From: a bacterium
GTDB taxonomy: Bacteria > Chloroflexota > Dormibacteria > Aeolococcales > Bog-877
DNA: 41,682 nucleotides
Assembly (NCBI GenBank): GCA_021827985.1
Contig: JAKATL010000020.1
Span: 1-41,682, forward strand
Direction of reading: 5' to 3'
Each line of letters starts with the position of its first letter. Position 1 is the stretch's first letter. Shown here piece after piece: positions 1 to 7,348 of this stretch. Below the pieces are notes generated by a model. The model was not told the DNA's origin. It was given only the letters and a program-made list of their open reading frames with translations, and searched no databases. The position numbers were made by a program, and so were the translations under genes.

Positions 1-650
1 CGATCACCGACCTTCTGGAGCTGGCCGAGGCGGGAGGCGCCAGGTCCATCACCATTGAGGACCTCGGTTTCTCGGAGATGCGCTCGACCGGCCGGGAGCA
101 ATACGGCTCCCGGCGCTGGTTCCGCAAAGTGGTCTCGGGGATGCCGACCGCCAAGTTCCGGGATCGATTGGTGGCGATGGCCTCCAGGCGGGGCATTGCG
201 GTGGTTGGAGTCCCCGCCGCTTACTCCTCGATCTGGGGCCGGCAGCACTGGCTGGCTCCCCTCTGGGCACAGCATCAGCAGGTATCCGGGCACACGGCCG
301 CGGCCGTGGGGCTCGGTAGAAGGGCACTCGGGCACTCTGCCCGGCGCAGACCACCGGCAAGTCCAGGTGTGACCACATCCGACCGGAGGATCGAAGCGGC
401 GGCTCTGCCCGCTGATGTGGAGAGCTACCACGTGGGAAGCGTCGGCCCGGCGGGTACCGGGTGCCAGGGCCGGTCCAAGCTCCGAAGGCGTCAGGGCAAC
501 CACCCATGTGGCGCAAGACCCGAAACGGCGACGGCTTGCTTGGCAGAGTCCAGGTCGGGAAGGACCGCTCGTCCCGACCGGGTGTCGCTTATGGGCACTC
601 AGCAGGAACGGTGGGGGCAGCGCTCTCCTCGGCGACCGCGGTTTCGCTGA
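1..650 (+). CDS. TnpB-like transposase, C-terminal fragment (5' end outside window)
   Basis: The frame is open from base 3 and resembles the C-terminal half of actinobacterial IS1341/TnpB-like proteins: a RuvC-II-like strand ending in IEDL, then FRDRLVAMASRRGIAVVGV, AAYSSIWGRQHW, and HTAAAVGLGRRALG followed by an Arg-rich tail. TnpB proteins are RNA-guided RuvC nucleases of IS200/IS605-group elements. Two usual features are missing: the zinc-finger cysteines expected after the 'YSS' segment, and the RuvC-III Asp, which is Thr in HTAAA. Related actinobacterial copies, as I recall them, also lack these. The frame runs on to a stop inside the neighbouring MFS remnant, so the native C-terminus is probably near base 560-600. 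The tail after about base 350 is low-complexity and its exact end is uncertain. Confidence 0.65.
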   Translation, partial: ITDLLELAEAGGARSITIEDLGFSEMRSTGREQYGSRRWFRKVVSGMPTAKFRDRLVAMASRRGIAVVGVPAAYSSIWGRQHWLAPLWAQHQQVSGHTAAAVGLGRRALGHSARRRPPASPGVTTSDRRIEAAALPADVESYHVGSVGPAGTGCQGRSKLRRRQGNHPCGARPETATACLAESRSGRTARPDRVSLMGTQQERWGQRSPRRPRFR

Positions 651-1759
651 TCGCCGGCGCCTTCCCCGCAGCCCAGACCGGCCGCGCCCTGGGTATCAAC
701 TCGACAGCATGGGTGATGGGCTCGATCGTGGGTCCGGTGGCCGGGGGGGCGTTGGTCGGCAGCCTGGTGTGGCGGTGGATCTTCTTCGTGACCGTGCCGT
801 TCGCCCTGGCCGGGCTTGCGGCCGGGGCGTACTGGCTGCCGGCTGACCACGCCTCCAGGAGGGGGGTCAGCACCGACTGGCTGGGAGCCGCCGCCTTCAC
901 GGTGGCGCTGGTCTCCCTTCTCGTTGCCCTGTCCGAGGGCCTGGCATGGGGCTGGAGCTCGGCGCGGATCGTGGCCCTGTTCGTGGTGTCGGCTCTGGCG
1001 CTGGCTGGGTTCATCGGGTGGGAGCTGCGCTCCCGCCTCCCCACCTTCGACCTTCGCCTGCTCCGCCGACCCCAGCTCCGCGGGGCGCTGGCGGTGGTCG
1101 TCTTCTACGCCACCGGTATGTTCGCGACCACGTTCCTGTTGACCTTCTACCTCCAGGGCGCACTCCGCCTTAGCCCCCTCGACGCTGGGCTGGCGCTCCT
1201 GCCCATCGCCGTTCCCCAGCTCGGGCTCGCCCCCCTGGGGGGCGCCCTGGCCGACCGCTTCGGCGCCGCCCGTCCGGTGATGCTGGGGCTGGTCCTGCTC
1301 ATCTCCGGGGCCCTGCTGCTGAGCCGCCTGGGCACCCACCTGGACCTAGTCGCGGTGGTGGTTCCCCTGCTCCTGATCTCGGCCGGCAACGGTTTCGCCT
1401 GGCCCGCGCTCACCAAGGCGGTGGTCTCCTCGGTCCCCCGGGAGCGGACCGGCGTGGCTTCGGGGATGTTCTTCACCCTGCGCAACGTGGGGATGGCGCT
1501 CTCTTTCACCCTCGCCCTGGTGGTGGCCGAGGCCAGCCTTCCGCCTCAGCTGGCGGTTCGCCTGTTCCTCGGCGCGGGCGGAGCGCTGAGCGGAAACCTG
1601 GGACGGGCGCTGGTCCAATCCACTGACGCCGGCTTCCGGGTGTTCGCCGGCTTCTGCCTGGTGGCCCTCGTTCTCGCGGTCGCCCTGCTCCGCTCCCGCC
1701 GCGCCTCCCAGGAGGCGACCCAGCCCGTGGCTAGGGGAGGCGCCACGACGCCTTCCTGA
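602..1759 (+). pseudogene. DHA2/EmrB-QacA-type MFS drug transporter, 5'-truncated
   Basis: From about base 605 the frame encodes a typical 14-helix MFS exporter from transmembrane helix 4 onward: GTVGAALSSATAVSLIAGAFP, then RALGINSTAWVMGSIVGPVAGG (motif C-like Gly/Pro pattern), with about ten further hydrophobic helices to a C-terminal Arg/Ser/Thr tail. The first three helices and motif A (GxLaDrxGrkr between helices 2 and 3) are absent. Sequence upstream belongs to the TnpB-like element, so the gene was most likely cut by that insertion. An intact protein would be about 480-520 aa; about 385 aa remain. No plausible new start or ribosome site is visible at the junction, so function as an exporter is unlikely. 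Confidence 0.75.
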
Positions 1760-1862
1760 GGGGCACCAGGATGCTGCTCCCGGCGGCCCCTTTGGGGTGC
1801 CCCGGCTGGCGGCGATCAGGGCGGCCCGCACCGCCGGTGCTCCGCGTTGGGCCGATCCGGGC

Positions 1863-2609
1863 TCAGCGAACAGCCACCAGGATGCGGTCGTTGAGGTGCT
1901 GCCACAGGCACCCGACCTCCGAAAAGCCTGCGGCCCGCAGGGCCTCCTGATGCTGCTCCAGGGTGACCGGGACGCCGCGCTCGGGATGATGGTGCTCCCG
2001 GCGGCGCCGCTCCGCCACCGCGTCGGACAGCTCGGCCGCCCCCTCCGCCATGGACCACCACCCGTCCCAGCTCCGGGGCCCGGAGGGAGCCGTCCCGGGG
2101 TGCTCCTCGCCAGCCGCATGTTCCAGCTGCTGGGTCAGCTCGGCGATCGCCCCCCCGGCTCGCGGGAGGTGGTCGGCGTTGCAGAACAGACCCCCGGGGC
2201 GCAGCATCCGGGCCAGGCTTCGGTACAGCGTCGCCAGGGCGGACCCGTCCAGCCAGTGCAGCGCGGTGCTGGAGATGGCGGCATCGAATCCGCTGCCCAG
2301 GTCGGGTAGCCCGGGGTCGGCCAGGTCGCGATCGGCGAAGGAGACCTGCGGTCGGCGCACCAGCGCCTGGCGCCCGATCTCCAGCAACACCGGGTCGCGA
2401 TCCACGGCCACCACCTCAGCCGAGGGCAGCGATCGAACCACCCGGAGAGCCAGGGAGCCCGGGCCGCTCCCCAGGTCCAGGACCCTCGGATGGGTCCCGC
2501 ATCCCCCTGCCACGGCAGCGCAGATGATGCGAAAGCGCTCCTCGCGCCGGGGCAGCAGGGCCTGCTGCTGCGCCTCCCAGCTGCCCAGCCAGCGCGACCA
2601 TCTTGCCAT
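1863..2609 (-). CDS. class I SAM-dependent methyltransferase
   Basis: A 248-aa protein with a Rossmann-type SAM-binding fold. Motif I is VLDLGSGPGSLAL (residues 43-55), the ribose-binding acidic residue is in AVDRDPVLL (Asp70), and motif IV is in FDAAISSTALHWLD. A 'RMLRPGGLFCNADHL' segment follows, as in UbiE/COQ5-like enzymes. The ATG at 2609 is chosen because it has a GAGG-type site just upstream and gives a normal family length; the frame stays open upstream but has no homology there. It faces the truncated MFS gene and is divergent from the maleylpyruvate-isomerase-like gene at 2700. The methyl acceptor cannot be told from sequence. Confidence 0.8.
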   Translation of the reverse strand: MARWSRWLGSWEAQQQALLPRREERFRIICAAVAGGCGTHPRVLDLGSGPGSLALRVVRSLPSAEVVAVDRDPVLLEIGRQALVRRPQVSFADRDLADPGLPDLGSGFDAAISSTALHWLDGSALATLYRSLARMLRPGGLFCNADHLPRAGGAIAELTQQLEHAAGEEHPGTAPSGPRSWDGWWSMAEGAAELSDAVAERRRREHHHPERGVPVTLEQHQEALRAAGFSEVGCLWQHLNDRILVAVR

Positions 2610-2687
2610 TCCACCATCCTCGCGGGACCCTGTCGCCTCCGGCAACTTCGCTCGCGGAGTCGGCGTCCGGCTGTCGCCCCGGCGTGC

Positions 2688-2693
2688 TACGGT
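2688..2693 (+). promoter_or_regulatory. extended -10 element, probable leaderless start
   Basis: TACGGT preceded by TGC, ending six bases before the GTG at 2700. Transcription would begin at or next to the start codon. No convincing -35 is visible. The same TGC-nAnnnT arrangement occurs before 7286 and 8258. Confidence 0.4.
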
Positions 2694-2699
2694 CGGCGG

Positions 2700-3437
2700 G
2701 TGCCCCTCGACTTCGATCCCCTTGCCGCCATCGCTGAGCACAGCTCGGGCCTCGCGATGGCGGCTGCGCGCAATCTCGGGGACCCGGTGGAGGGCTGCCC
2801 CGGCTGGACCGTGGGTGACCTGGTCCGGCACCTGACCGAGGTGCACTGGTTCTGGACGACCATAGTCGAGGAGTTGCTCCAGGAGCCTCCGCCGGAGTCC
2901 CGTCACCCCGTCCCGGCTCCGGATGTCGAGCTTCTGGAGGCGTTCCGAGCGGGCGCCGCTCGGCTGGTCGCGGTCCTGGCGGCCGCCGATCCCGGAGCAC
3001 CGTGTTGGACGTGGGCGCCGGCCCAGCGGGACGTCGCCTTCGTCATTCGCCACCAGGTCCAGGAGGCCGCCGTGCACCACTGGGACGCCGCCCGGGCCGC
3101 GGAGATCATGGTCTCGATCGGTCCCCGAGAGGCCGCGGACGCGGTCGATGAGTTCCTCACCTTCTCGGTCTCCACCGAGGCAGACCCGGCCGACCCCCCA
3201 AGGCCCGCGCTGGGCGGGCGGCTCGTGCTCTCCTGCTCCGACCGGGAGGCTGCCTGGACGGTTCAGGACGGCGGTGCGCCCGGCACACTGGTCCACCACC
3301 CGGGAGCGGAACCCGGTGCTCCGGTCCTCCGGGCCAAGGCTTCCGACCTCCTGCTCTGGCTCTACCGGCACGTGGAGCTTCCCGTGCCGGACCAGGGGCT
3401 GGCCTCCCGGCTGAGGGACCTCGGCTTCACCGACTGA
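2700..3437 (+). CDS. maleylpyruvate isomerase N-terminal/MDMPI family protein
   Basis: A 245-aa protein of the DinB-like mycothiol-dependent maleylpyruvate isomerase family. The N-terminal helical bundle begins FDPLAAIAEHSSGLAMAAAR and contains the family hallmark CPGWTVGDLVRHLTEVHWF. The metal-ligand histidine positions typical of the fold are His in VRHL (about residue 46) and in EAAVHHWDA (about 125). A C-terminal SCP2-like region follows, with CSDREAAWTVQ. Members isomerise maleylpyruvate with mycothiol or act in other thiol-dependent reactions; many are uncharacterised, so the substrate is open. The GTG at 2700 is chosen because the hallmark N-terminus starts there and a -10-like element lies six bases upstream. 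Confidence 0.75.
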   Translation: MPLDFDPLAAIAEHSSGLAMAAARNLGDPVEGCPGWTVGDLVRHLTEVHWFWTTIVEELLQEPPPESRHPVPAPDVELLEAFRAGAARLVAVLAAADPGAPCWTWAPAQRDVAFVIRHQVQEAAVHHWDAARAAEIMVSIGPREAADAVDEFLTFSVSTEADPADPPRPALGGRLVLSCSDREAAWTVQDGGAPGTLVHHPGAEPGAPVLRAKASDLLLWLYRHVELPVPDQGLASRLRDLGFTD

Positions 3438-3445
3438 GCGCTGGC

Positions 3446-3451
3446 TAGCAT
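3446..3451 (+). promoter_or_regulatory. -10-like element upstream of a short open frame
   Basis: TAGCAT, seven bases before the GTG at 3459. It is consistent with a leaderless transcript that begins with the 24-codon upstream frame. There is no clear -35. Confidence 0.3.
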
Positions 3452-3458
3452 GGCTCTG

Positions 3459-3533
3459 GTGCAGGAGCGCAACCCCGGACCCCCGGTCGACCGCGCGTCG
3501 GGTGCGGCCGACCGCGTTCTGAGTCGTTGGTGA
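3459..3533 (+). CDS. candidate upstream short open frame (24 codons), coupled to the Sco1-TlpA gene
   Basis: A GTG at 3459 opens 24 codons that end at TGA 3531-3533. That stop overlaps the GTG at 3530 of the Sco1-TlpA gene in a GTGA arrangement. The peptide begins with residues read as MQERNPGPP and ends SRW; it has no recognisable domain and no hydrophobic segment. A TAGCAT element seven bases upstream would place the transcript start at the GTG. The likely role, if real, is to deliver ribosomes to the next gene, which has no visible Shine-Dalgarno site. Evidence is positional only. Confidence 0.35.
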   Translation: MQERNPGPPVDRASGAADRVLSRW

Positions 3534-5122
3534 GATTCCCCTCCAGGTGGATCCCGACGCGGGGCCGGCCGGCCCTGGTGGCGGTGCTGGCAGCCCTGGT
3601 GGTCCTGTCCGGCGCCACCTACTGGCTTGTGCACCGCACCCAGCCCACCGGACGGGTCCTGATCCTGATGACGGTGACGGCGCCGTCCACCCCTGGCGCG
3701 TTCCACCTCCAGGGGAAGCTGTCCAGCCTCGCACTGACAGGGTCGGCCGGCGGCGCCTCGCTCCACCTCGACAGCCCCTTCTCCCTGACCAGATCGGCGG
3801 TGGCCCCCGGGACAGCCTCGTCCGCGGTCGTGGAGGTCCCTGCCGGGAACTACAGCGCGGCCCGGCTCAGCTACAGCTTGGGGGGCCGCCAGCTGGTGGC
3901 CACGAGTCCAATGCGCCTCCAGGTGACCCCTGGCCAGCTGGCCCCGCTGCTCTTCTCCTTCCGCCTGGACCGGGCGTCTGGACCGTCCTTGCAGGGCGCC
4001 TACGGTGGCAATCAGGACGTCAACTTCGGGCTCCAGGTCGCGGCCGGCACGGTGATGTCCGTGCCCACCGTCACTCTCACCGACCAGTTCGGCCATCCGG
4101 TCAGCCTCAAGGAGTACCGCGGCAAGGTGGTGATCCTGGCCAACTTCCTCACCGAGTGCCAGGAGACGTGCCCGCTGGTGGCCGCCGCCCTGCTCCAGCT
4201 CCAGCGCGAGGTGGACCGGGAGCAGCTGCAGGGAAGGGTGCAGATCGTGGAGGTGACCCAGGACCCGGAGGACGACACCCCGCCCATCCTGCGGCGCTAC
4301 CAGCAGCGCTTTGGGCTCAGCTGGCCGCTGCTCACCGGAAGTCCCACCACCATGGCCAGCTTCTGGGCGGCGCTCAAGGTGCCGCCGGTGGAGGCCCTCC
4401 CCTGGAACGGACCAGCGCTGGTGAACCAGTTCACCGGGCAGCCCGAGCCCTACAACCTGGTCCACGCCTCGGTGGTGGACGTGATCAACCCGGAGGGGTA
4501 CGTGGTCACCGAGTACCAGTCCTGGCCCCAGCTGGCGGCGACCAGCCTGCCCAAGACCATCTACACCTACCTGGACAGCCAGGGCCTGCAGCAGCTCCAC
4601 TCCGGTGGCAGCTGGACGCCCCACTCCCTACTCCAGAGCATCACCCCACTGCTCGAGCAGCAGGGGGTGTACACCTCGCTGGCGGCCACGGGAGGGGTCG
4701 CGGCCATCGGCCGGCCCGCCCCCGGATTCGTCCTCAGCTCCACGGCGGGCGGGAAGGGATCTTTGGCGGGGGAGCTGGGGCACCCCGTTCTGATCGACTT
4801 CTGGGCCACCTGGTGCACCAACTGCCGGCAGGACATGCGGCTGGTCACCAGCCAGGCCCTGCGTTACCGCGGGCAGGGCCTGCGGCTCCTGCTGGTGGAC
4901 TACGAGGAGTCCCGGTCCACCGTCCTCGGTTTCCTGCGCCAGCAGGCGATCCGCTTCCCCAGCCTCTTGGACTCCTCCGGCCAGACCGCCCTCCGCTATG
5001 GTGTGCCCGGCCTGCCGGTGGCCGTGTTCGTCACCGCCTCGGGCCGCATTGCCGCCATCCAGGTGGGCCAGCTCCAGGCCAAGGCGCTGGCCCAGGATCT
5101 GGCCAAGATCCTCCTCCCCTGA
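3530..5122 (+). CDS. Sco1/SenC-TlpA fusion, membrane-anchored double thioredoxin-fold protein
   Basis: A 530-aa protein. An N-terminal anchor (about residues 12-34, ALVAVLAALVVLSGATYWLV) is followed by a beta-rich extracytoplasmic region to about 175. A Sco1-like domain (about 180-340) carries CQETCP (Cys210, Cys214) and a His at 312 in YNLVHASVVDV, matching the copper-binding CxxxC plus His set. A TlpA/ResA-like thioredoxin domain (about 390-530) carries WCTNC (Cys429, Cys432) and a cis-Pro segment GVPGLPVAVF. Sco1 proteins deliver copper to the CuA site of cytochrome oxidase and TlpA-type proteins keep those cysteines reduced, so the fusion would join both steps outside the membrane. The next gene is heme O synthase, which fits oxidase assembly. 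Start GTG 3530 overlaps the stop of a short upstream frame. Confidence 0.85.
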   Translation: MRFPSRWIPTRGRPALVAVLAALVVLSGATYWLVHRTQPTGRVLILMTVTAPSTPGAFHLQGKLSSLALTGSAGGASLHLDSPFSLTRSAVAPGTASSAVVEVPAGNYSAARLSYSLGGRQLVATSPMRLQVTPGQLAPLLFSFRLDRASGPSLQGAYGGNQDVNFGLQVAAGTVMSVPTVTLTDQFGHPVSLKEYRGKVVILANFLTECQETCPLVAAALLQLQREVDREQLQGRVQIVEVTQDPEDDTPPILRRYQQRFGLSWPLLTGSPTTMASFWAALKVPPVEALPWNGPALVNQFTGQPEPYNLVHASVVDVINPEGYVVTEYQSWPQLAATSLPKTIYTYLDSQGLQQLHSGGSWTPHSLLQSITPLLEQQGVYTSLAATGGVAAIGRPAPGFVLSSTAGGKGSLAGELGHPVLIDFWATWCTNCRQDMRLVTSQALRYRGQGLRLLLVDYEESRSTVLGFLRQQAIRFPSLLDSSGQTALRYGVPGLPVAVFVTASGRIAAIQVGQLQAKALAQDLAKILLP

Positions 5123-5327
5123 CCTCCGCGCGCGGGCCCAGCGGGCGCCCCCGGTGGCCGGAGATGGGCCCCCCGGCCCAGCGGCGATATGATCGTTCCC
5201 GCTCGTCTGTCTCCGTGTCGGTGCTCTCTGGGAGGAAGGTGTCATCGCGGACTCCGCGCTAGCCCGGGCGACAGCGGAGGGGGAGCTGCTGGCAGCCTCG
5301 GGGCTGACCTCCCGGCCGCTCCGGCAG

Positions 5328-6182
5328 GTGCTTCAGGACTACCTCAGCCTCACCAAGCCCGGGGTGATGAGCTTGCTCCTGGTGACCGAGTACCTGGCCA
5401 TGGTCACCGCCGCCCGAGGCTTCCCTGGGTGGGGTCCGAGCGCGGTGGCACTCCTCGGGGGTGCGCTCTCCGCCGGCGGTGCCTCGGCGGTCAACTGCTG
5501 GTACGACCGGGACATCGACGCGGTCATGGGTCGGACCCGCAACCGCCCCGTCCCGGCAGGGAGGATCTCCCCGAACCGGGCCATCACCTTTGGCCTCGTG
5601 CTCAGCGCCCTCGGTTTCGCCACCTTCCTGTGGCTGGCCAACCCCGTCGCCGCTGCGCTCTCGGTCGCCGGCGGAGCCTACTACGTCTTCGTCTACACCC
5701 TCTGGCTGAAGCGCACCACCAAGGAGAACATCGTGATCGGCGGCGCCGCCGGCGCCGTACCACCACTGGTGGGATGGGCGGTGGTGACCCACGGGGTGGG
5801 TCCCATCGGCCTGGCCCTCTTCCTCCTCATCTTCCTCTGGACCCCGCCTCACTTCTGGGCGCTCTCCCTCATCGTGCGCCGCGACTATCAGGCCGCCGGG
5901 GTGCCCATGCGGCCAGTGGAGCTGGGGGTGAGCCGGACCCGCGAGGCCATCCTCACCTACACCCTGGTGATGGTCCTGGCCAGCCTCGCCCTGGCGGTCT
6001 GGCTGGGTCCCCTGGAGCTGGCGGTGGCGGGCGGGCTCGGGGCCGTCTTCCTCTACCTCGCCTGGAGGGTGCTGCGGGAGGGCCGCTCGATGCGCTGGGC
6101 TCGCCAGCTCTTCCGCTATTCCATCCTCTACCTCTTCACCTTCTTCCTCTGCACCGCCCTGGTGTCCGCCCTGGTCCGCTGA
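5328..6182 (+). CDS. ctaB: protoheme IX farnesyltransferase (heme O synthase)
   Basis: A UbiA-superfamily integral membrane prenyltransferase that adds farnesyl diphosphate to heme B to make heme O for terminal oxidases. Signatures are YLSLTKPGVMSLLLVTEYLA at the N-terminus, NCWYDRDIDAVMGRTRNRPV (first Asp-rich motif, with NRP), and GAVPPLVGWAVV and TPPHFWALS in the later helices. About nine helices are predicted. The GTG at 5328 is the first standard start, but most homologues carry 10-30 residues before this point. The frame is open back to about 5241, just after a strong GGAGGAAGG (5231-5239), with only GTC/ATC codons there, so the true start may be non-standard or the base call wrong. A TATGAT at 5188-5193 may be its -10. 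It lies downstream of the Sco1-TlpA gene. Confidence 0.92.
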   Translation: MLQDYLSLTKPGVMSLLLVTEYLAMVTAARGFPGWGPSAVALLGGALSAGGASAVNCWYDRDIDAVMGRTRNRPVPAGRISPNRAITFGLVLSALGFATFLWLANPVAAALSVAGGAYYVFVYTLWLKRTTKENIVIGGAAGAVPPLVGWAVVTHGVGPIGLALFLLIFLWTPPHFWALSLIVRRDYQAAGVPMRPVELGVSRTREAILTYTLVMVLASLALAVWLGPLELAVAGGLGAVFLYLAWRVLREGRSMRWARQLFRYSILYLFTFFLCTALVSALVR

Positions 6183-6200
6183 CTGTGAGAGCGGCGGCGC

Positions 6201-7232
6201 TCAGCCGGCCGGCCGGCACAGGAACCGGTCCTCCGCCTCGTAGTCGAAGTACCGGGAGATGTAGCCGTCTCCTAGTTCCGGTGCGTATGGGTTTGACCGG
6301 GCGAGGTCTGTGAGCCAGTCCAGCTCCTCGACCACCGTCGAGGAGTAACCACCGACCGGCCGGTATCCCAGGAGCTCGGCGGCCGTCATGTCCAGGACGA
6401 TCGTGAAGGGGCGGTTCCAGGGGTGGTCCCCCAGCTCCGGGCGGGCACCCTCGGGGAGCAGCACCTCTTCCCAGCGGTATCCCAGGTGGGCCGTCACCAT
6501 GCGGGAGATCTCCAGGGCCAAGGGAGCATCCGGGTCCGCCGCGTTGAGAACCCGCAAACCGGGCTTCTCGGCCACCAGCTCGACCAGGGCGGCGAGGTTG
6601 GCGGCTGACGTCGGGTGGTCCACGCCCCGGCCCTCGCGAGCCAGGAGCACCGAGGGCCGCCTGTCCAAGGCGCGTTTCACGAAGACCCACCCGCGGGGCG
6701 GGCGAGCCCTCCGGCCGTGGACCTTGAATGGGCGCAAGACCGTGACCGGGGCGCCGCTCTCCAGGAGGACCCGCTCGGCCGCTACCTTGTGGCGGCCGTG
6801 GCCCTCTCGGGTGTCCTGGCCCCCGTCTCCGCCAGGCGGTAGGGTGGACTGGTCCTCCCGAATCGGGCCCTCGAAACATGGGGGGTCTTCGGAGTTGGAG
6901 TGACGCCTCTGAGCGTCCCTGTAAACGGCCTTGCTGGAGACCATCACCGGGCTGCCCACCAGGGGCAGTAGGGGGCGGAGGATTCGGGCGTCCCTGGCGG
7001 TGAAGCAGGCGCAGTCAAGGAGGAGGTCCACGCCGGGGCCCAGGACGGCGGCGATCGCCTCCCGATCAGTGCGCTCCACGGCTCGGAACCGCACTCCCTG
7101 ACCCAGAAGCGGGGCGTCCACGTGGGACTCATCCCTCCCGGTCACGGTCACCTTCCAGCCGTGGCTCAGAAGCCGGCGGACCACCGCCGTCCCGATGGCC
7201 CCGGTGCCACCCAGGATCAGAGCCTCCCGCAC
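6201..7232 (-). CDS. NAD(P)-dependent epimerase/dehydratase (extended SDR)
   Basis: A 343-aa extended short-chain dehydrogenase. The dinucleotide motif is GGTGAIGTAVV near the N-terminus, preceded by the beta-1 strand EALIL. Later comes DLLLDCACF (beta-4), MVSSKAVYRD (Ser/Lys/Tyr region) and RPFKVHGRRA, a typical substrate-side segment. The C-terminal half holds an NAADPDAPLALEI stretch as in nucleotide-sugar epimerase-like reductases. The canonical YxxxK is not obvious, although GRHKVAAERVL is in about the right place, so catalysis may be altered. GTG 7232 is chosen; an in-frame GTG at 7250 is an alternative. It is divergent from PPK2. The substrate is unknown. Confidence 0.75.
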   Translation of the reverse strand: MREALILGGTGAIGTAVVRRLLSHGWKVTVTGRDESHVDAPLLGQGVRFRAVERTDREAIAAVLGPGVDLLLDCACFTARDARILRPLLPLVGSPVMVSSKAVYRDAQRRHSNSEDPPCFEGPIREDQSTLPPGGDGGQDTREGHGRHKVAAERVLLESGAPVTVLRPFKVHGRRARPPRGWVFVKRALDRRPSVLLAREGRGVDHPTSAANLAALVELVAEKPGLRVLNAADPDAPLALEISRMVTAHLGYRWEEVLLPEGARPELGDHPWNRPFTIVLDMTAAELLGYRPVGGYSSTVVEELDWLTDLARSNPYAPELGDGYISRYFDYEAEDRFLCRPAG

Positions 7233-7273
7233 CCGGCCACGATAAAGCACCACCGCCTCACAGCTCCCGCTGC

Positions 7274-7279
7274 GACAAT
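7274..7279 (+). promoter_or_regulatory. extended -10 element before a leaderless ATG
   Basis: GACAAT preceded by TGC, six bases before the ATG at 7286. The geometry is the same as at 2688 and 8246. No -35 is clear. Confidence 0.35.
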
Positions 7280-7285
7280 CGCCAG

Positions 7286-7348
7286 ATGGGCTGCCAATTG
7301 CAGATTCGGGGGCCTGCCCCTGATGTCTATCGGGCGCCCGGGCCGTGA
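7286..7348 (+). CDS. candidate upstream short open frame (20 codons) overlapping the ppk2 start
   Basis: ATG 7286 opens 20 codons ending at TGA 7346-7348. The stop overlaps the GTG start of ppk2 (7345-7347) as GTGA. The peptide starts MGCQLQIRG and ends APGP, with no known domain. A TGC-GACAAT element six bases upstream suggests the transcript begins at this ATG. Since ppk2 lacks a Shine-Dalgarno site, termination at this frame could supply ribosomes to it. This is the second such arrangement in the window, the other being at 3459. Confidence 0.35.
   Translation: MGCQLQIRGPAPDVYRAPGP

Noticed and set aside
600..620. Guide segment of a TnpB-associated RNA at the element's right end
   Set aside because: The element boundary cannot be placed and no conserved hairpin was visible, so a guide cannot be assigned from sequence alone.
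1863..3734. A 623-codon minus-strand frame reaching back through the maleylpyruvate-isomerase-like gene
   Set aside because: Only the part from 2609 is methyltransferase. The rest is antisense to the gene at 2700-3437 and has no fold-like pattern.
3547..5262. A 571-codon frame inside the Sco1-TlpA gene
   Set aside because: Pro/Gly/Arg-rich shadow of the real gene; the real frame has complete Sco1 and TlpA motifs.
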